A stretch of 7,734 bases of DNA, taken from contig JAEWOP010000028.1 of assembly GCA_023399635.1 (NCBI GenBank), positions 1 to 7,734 of the forward strand, in the 5' to 3' direction. Positions 5,136 through 7,734 of this stretch are shown piece after piece. The DNA comes from Pseudomonadota bacterium. GTDB taxonomy: Bacteria > Pseudomonadota > Alphaproteobacteria > Rhizobiales > Rhizobiaceae. The translations under genes and the position numbers were made by a program. How positions within the stretch are numbered: position 1 is the first letter of the stretch; every line of letters begins with the position of its first letter. Under the pieces are notes generated by a model. The model made no database searches. It saw nothing but the letters and a program-made list of their open reading frames with translations, and had not been told where the DNA came from.

Positions 5136-6080
5136 ATGGCAGAGCGCAGAAAGATCATCATCGACACGGACCCGGGGCAGGACGACGCAGCGGCCATCAT
5201 GCTGGCATTCGCAAGCCCTGATGAGCTTGACGTGCTGGGTCTCTGCGCCGTTGCCGGAAACGTTCCTCTTTCGCTGACCAGCCGCAATATCCGGATCGTA
5301 TGCGAGCTTTGCGGACGCACGGATGCGAAGGTGTACGAAGGTGCGGCGCACCCGCTGTCGCGTCAGTTGGTGACCGCGGAGCACGTTCATGGGCGCACGG
5401 GCCTGGACGGTGCGGAGCTGCCAGAGCCGACCATGGCAGTGCAGTCTCAGCATGCCGTGGACTTCATCGTCGAGACGCTCATGCGCGAGCCCTCGGGCAC
5501 TGTAACGCTGTGCACGCTTGGCGCTCTGACGAACGTCGCGCTTGCTTTGCAGAAGGAACCGGCAATCGCTGGGCGTGTCCGCGAACTGGTGATGATGGGC
5601 GGCGGTTTCTTCGAGGGCGGCAACATCACGCCAGCGGCGGAATTCAACATCTATGTGGACCCGGAAGCCGCAGCGACGGTGTTTGCCTCGGGCATGCCAA
5701 TTGTCATGATCCCGCTCGACGTGACGCACCAACTGCTGACGACGAAAGAACGCGTGGCGAAGATCGCCGCGCTGGGAACGCGGCCAGCGCAGGTTCTTGT
5801 CGATTGGCTAGCGTTTTTTGAGCGCTTCGATGAGGAAAAATATGGTTCCGACGGTGGCCCGCTGCACGACCCGACGGTGATCGCCTACCTGCTGAAGCCA
5901 GAGCTTTTCTCCGGGCGCCACTGCAATGTCGAGATTGAGACCCAGTCGGAGCTGACGGTGGGAATGACTGTGGTCGACTGGTGGCGCGTTTCAAGCCGCG
6001 AACCGAATGCAACGGTTCTGCGAAATGTCGACGCCGATGGCTTCTACGACCTGCTGACAGAACGGGTAGCTCGCCTCTGA
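5136..6080 (+). CDS. Nucleoside hydrolase (inosine-uridine preferring family)
   Basis: Hydrolyses the N-glycosidic bond of ribonucleosides, giving a free base and ribose for salvage. The protein has 314 residues, the normal size for RihA/B/C and IU-NH enzymes (often annotated iunH). The N-terminal calcium and ribose site is IIDTDPGQDDAAAI, with Asp12, Asp16 and Asp17. HGRTGLDG follows, then NITPAAEFNIYVDPEAA with Glu169 and Asn171, and the conserved HDP at 244-246 (His244, Asp245). Substrate preference (purine, pyrimidine or both) cannot be read off. No signal peptide, so it acts in the cytoplasm. A GTG at 5124 would add four residues, but GGAAGG (5126-5131) is placed for the ATG at 5136, and the family begins just before the IIDTDPG strand. 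It is divergent from ibpA and converges on rbsK, whose enzyme uses the ribose. I found no convincing promoter. Confidence 0.94.
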   Translation: MAERRKIIIDTDPGQDDAAAIMLAFASPDELDVLGLCAVAGNVPLSLTSRNIRIVCELCGRTDAKVYEGAAHPLSRQLVTAEHVHGRTGLDGAELPEPTMAVQSQHAVDFIVETLMREPSGTVTLCTLGALTNVALALQKEPAIAGRVRELVMMGGGFFEGGNITPAAEFNIYVDPEAAATVFASGMPIVMIPLDVTHQLLTTKERVAKIAALGTRPAQVLVDWLAFFERFDEEKYGSDGGPLHDPTVIAYLLKPELFSGRHCNVEIETQSELTVGMTVVDWWRVSSREPNATVLRNVDADGFYDLLTERVARL

Positions 6081-6087
6081 AAGGGGA

Positions 6088-6107
6088 GGCCAGCGCTACA
6101 GCTGGCC
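6088..6107. terminator. Hairpin at the convergent ends of the hydrolase gene and rbsK
   Basis: GGCCAGC (6088-6094) and GCTGGCC (6101-6107) form a perfect 7-bp stem with loop GCTACA, 8 bases after the hydrolase stop and spanning the rbsK stop codon. Neither strand has a good T-tract; on the minus strand the stem is followed by TCCCCTTTC. It may be a weak bidirectional terminator or an mRNA 3'-end stabiliser. Confidence 0.4.
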
Positions 6108-6995
6108 CGCAACCTCGGCTGCCGTTGGAATGGAGGGCTGGGCGCCATGCTTCAGGCACGCCAGCGATCCCGCCACGGCTGCGCGCCGCAGGGCTTCCTC
6201 GAACGGCAGTCCGTTGTCAATTCCCGCTGCCAGATAGCCGCAGAACGTGTCGCCTGCACCGACAGTGTCAACGGGATTGATTGCCAGTCCTTGGACCTGA
6301 TGTAGCTTTCCATCGCGCGCTGCAATCACGCCATCGGCCCCAAGGGTAATGATGAAGGTCTGGCCGGTCTGCGCATGAACTTGCTGCAGGGCCTCCAGCC
6401 GCTCCTGCGGCGTCAGCTCCGATCGCTCGATCAGGAGTTCGAACTCGGTCTCGTTGGCGATGACGATGTCTGCGAGCTCGGCCAGGCGTACAGCGTCGCC
6501 AGTGATCGGCGCAGTATTGAGAACCGATGTTACCCCCTTGACCTTGGCTGCCTGCAGGGCGGCCTCGACCGCTAAGCTTGGGATCTCCAGTTGAAGCATC
6601 AGCACATCGCCCGCAGCCATGGCGGCCACCGCTTCCTCTGCTTGACCTGCGGTCACCGTTCCGTTGGCTCCCGGCACCACGGCAATCATGTTTTCGCCAT
6701 CGCCGCCGACCAGGATCAGCGCTGTGCCGGTCGGGCCGTCAACCCGGTTGACGGCGGATAGGTCCACGCCAGCATCGGAAAGCAGCGCAAGGGCGGGGTC
6801 GGCGAATTCATCGCGGCCGGCAGCCCCGGCCATACGTACCATGCTGCCTGCCCGTCGGGCTGCCAGTGCCTGGTTGGCGCCCTTGCCGCCGGCCGCAGTC
6901 GAGAAGCCGGTACCGGCAACCGTTTCACCCGGCTCCGGAAGGCGGGGAGTGCTGGCAATAAGGTCCATATTGATGGAGCCGAGGACGGTGATCAT
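6096..6995 (-). CDS. rbsK: Ribokinase (PfkB family)
   Basis: Phosphorylates D-ribose with ATP to ribose 5-phosphate, feeding the pentose-phosphate pathway and nucleotide synthesis. The 299 residues match ribokinases (E. coli RbsK 309). Visible motifs: N-terminal strand VLGSINMDL (4-12), the sugar-binding GGKGANQA (36-43), GENMIAVVPGAN (100-111), NETE (181-184), and PfkB signature 2, DTVGAGDTFCGYLAAG, with catalytic Asp249. A GTG at 7049 overlaps the rmuC stop as GTGA and would add 18 residues (MSASGSVARLWATQRDHS), but ribokinases start right at the first strand, so I take the ATG at 6995, although its ribosome-binding site (GAGAGA) is weak. It lies 50 bases after rmuC on the same strand, possibly cotranscribed, and converges on a nucleoside hydrolase gene that supplies ribose. 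A related PfkB sugar kinase cannot be excluded, but the motif set favours RbsK. Confidence 0.93.
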   Translation of the reverse strand: MITVLGSINMDLIASTPRLPEPGETVAGTGFSTAAGGKGANQALAARRAGSMVRMAGAAGRDEFADPALALLSDAGVDLSAVNRVDGPTGTALILVGGDGENMIAVVPGANGTVTAGQAEEAVAAMAAGDVLMLQLEIPSLAVEAALQAAKVKGVTSVLNTAPITGDAVRLAELADIVIANETEFELLIERSELTPQERLEALQQVHAQTGQTFIITLGADGVIAARDGKLHQVQGLAINPVDTVGAGDTFCGYLAAGIDNGLPFEEALRRAAVAGSLACLKHGAQPSIPTAAEVAGQL

Positions 6996-7011
6996 GCTGT
7001 GGTCTCTCTGC

Positions 7012-7040
7012 GTCGCCCAAAGTCGGGCGACACTGCCCGA
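7012..7040 (-). other. Two competing hairpins between rmuC and rbsK
   Basis: GTCGCCC (7012-7018) pairs with GGGCGAC (7025-7031), a 7-bp stem with a 6-base loop. TCGGGC (7023-7028) can instead pair with GCCCGA (7035-7040), also with a 6-base loop. The shared bases 7025-7028 make the folds mutually exclusive. No T-tract follows, so neither is a plain terminator. In the rmuC-rbsK gap they could affect mRNA processing or translation of rbsK; this is inference. Confidence 0.4.
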
Positions 7041-7045
7041 GGCGC

Positions 7046-7734
7046 TCACTCTTCGTCAACCACCCGCAGCTTGAGAAGGCCGGTACGGCTCTCCACGGCA
7101 TGCGACGGCCCCGGCTCGGACTGCGGCTCCCGTGATGTATCGCCTGCGTGCTCAAGCTCCAGTGCACTGATCTTGGCGCCGCGCCGGGTCAGCTTCTCGG
7201 ACGATATCAGGATCTGCTCCACGTCGCGCTGTGCGGCAAGGAAATGCCCCTGCAGCTTGCGGGTCCGGTCATCCAGCCGTCCGAGATCCTCCATCAGGAT
7301 GGCGACTTCACCCTGGATGAGATGCGCCTGTTCGCGCATCCGCTGGTCCTTGAGCACCGCCTGGATGACCTGGATCGACAGCATCAGCAGCGACGGGGAG
7401 ACGATGACCACGCGCGATCGTTGCGCCTTCTGCACGACTGCGTCGAAGTGCTCGTGGATCTCGGCGAAGATTGACTCCGAAGGCACGAACAGGAAGGCAA
7501 TCTCCTGCGTCTCGCCATTGATCAGGTACTTATCCGAGATGTCGCGGATGTGGACCTCGAGGTCCCGTCGGAACTGCGCCGCCGCGGCCTTGCGTGCCTC
7601 CGGGGCGGCAACGTCCCGGAATGCGTTCCAGGCTTCGAGGGGAAACTTTGCGTCAATCACCAGCGGGGGGGCACCGTTCGGCATCCGGATCAGGCAGTCC
7701 GGACGTTTGCCGTTGGAAAGCTGGCCCTGGAACT
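7046..7734 (-). CDS. rmuC: DNA recombination protein RmuC, 5' end missing
   Basis: RmuC limits rearrangements between inverted repeats and is a predicted nuclease. The frame stays open to the window edge (from base 7732), so only the C-terminal ~228 residues are present; the E. coli protein has 475, so about half the gene lies outside. The visible part begins FQGQLSNGKRPDCLIRMPNG and contains VIDAKFPLEAW; the RPD aspartate (codon 7699-7697) and the DAK segment (Asp codon 7654-7652, Lys codon 7648-7646) match a PD-(D/E)xK-type metal site. SEKLTRRGAKISALELE then matches the RmuC core, followed by a variable polar tail (SREPQSEPGPSHAVESR) ending LRVVDEE. rbsK follows on the same strand. The ATG at 7684 is internal, not the start. 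No frameshift seen. Confidence 0.95.
   Translation of the reverse strand, partial: FQGQLSNGKRPDCLIRMPNGAPPLVIDAKFPLEAWNAFRDVAAPEARKAAAAQFRRDLEVHIRDISDKYLINGETQEIAFLFVPSESIFAEIHEHFDAVVQKAQRSRVVIVSPSLLMLSIQVIQAVLKDQRMREQAHLIQGEVAILMEDLGRLDDRTRKLQGHFLAAQRDVEQILISSEKLTRRGAKISALELEHAGDTSREPQSEPGPSHAVESRTGLLKLRVVDEE

Noticed and set aside
5067..5732. Open frame of 221 codons on the minus strand
   Set aside because: It is antisense to the well-supported nucleoside hydrolase, overlaps the ibpA promoter region, and is rich in Arg and His without recognisable motifs.
1..7734. Mobile element, phage or defence system, CRISPR array, tRNA
   Set aside because: No transposase, integrase, terminal repeats, spaced repeats or cloverleaf were seen; all genes are conserved chromosomal families with uniform composition.

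Overview
The window reads as ordinary chromosomal DNA of an alphaproteobacterium in the Rhizobiales, most likely Rhizobiaceae (Rhizobium, Sinorhizobium, Agrobacterium or a relative). The basis is a GC-rich, densely coded sequence, the order lnt - XRE regulator (PhrR/PraR type) - metK - trmB, an alpha-type DUF1150 protein next to an IbpA-like small heat-shock protein, and high similarity of the small regulator to the rhizobial PhrR/PraR family as I remember it. I see no mobile element, CRISPR array, tRNA or rRNA. Almost every base is accounted for; the longest gene-free stretch is about 170 bases.

Layout. Bases 2-1474 (+) are the 3' nine-tenths of lnt (apolipoprotein N-acyltransferase; the rhizobial acid-tolerance gene actA). 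A 138-base gap with a candidate promoter leads to phrR/praR (1613-2032, +), closed by a strong intrinsic terminator. metK (2196-3440, +) has its own leader holding an AT-rich imperfect palindrome and two small hairpins that could refold. A weaker terminator-like hairpin separates metK from trmB (3526-4227, +). trmB runs head-on, with a 3-base gap, into a minus-strand operon: ibpA (4537-4965) followed by a DUF1150 gene (4231-4488). Upstream of ibpA are an RpoH-like promoter and a compact ROSE-type RNA thermometer, the clearest regulatory element here. Divergent from it is a nucleoside hydrolase (5136-6080, +), which converges on ribokinase rbsK (6096-6995, -). Upstream of rbsK on the same strand is the 3' part of rmuC (7046-7734, -), cut by the window end.

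How the parts relate. The left half combines envelope lipoprotein maturation, a global regulator, S-adenosylmethionine synthesis and a SAM-using tRNA methylase. The middle is a heat-shock cassette controlled at transcription and translation. The right half holds two consecutive steps of nucleoside salvage: the hydrolase frees ribose from nucleosides and ribokinase phosphorylates it. I do not see a previously undescribed multi-gene system. The points worth a second look are regulatory: the metK leader, the ibpA thermometer, a hairpin over the DUF1150 ribosome-binding site, and competing hairpins between rmuC and rbsK.
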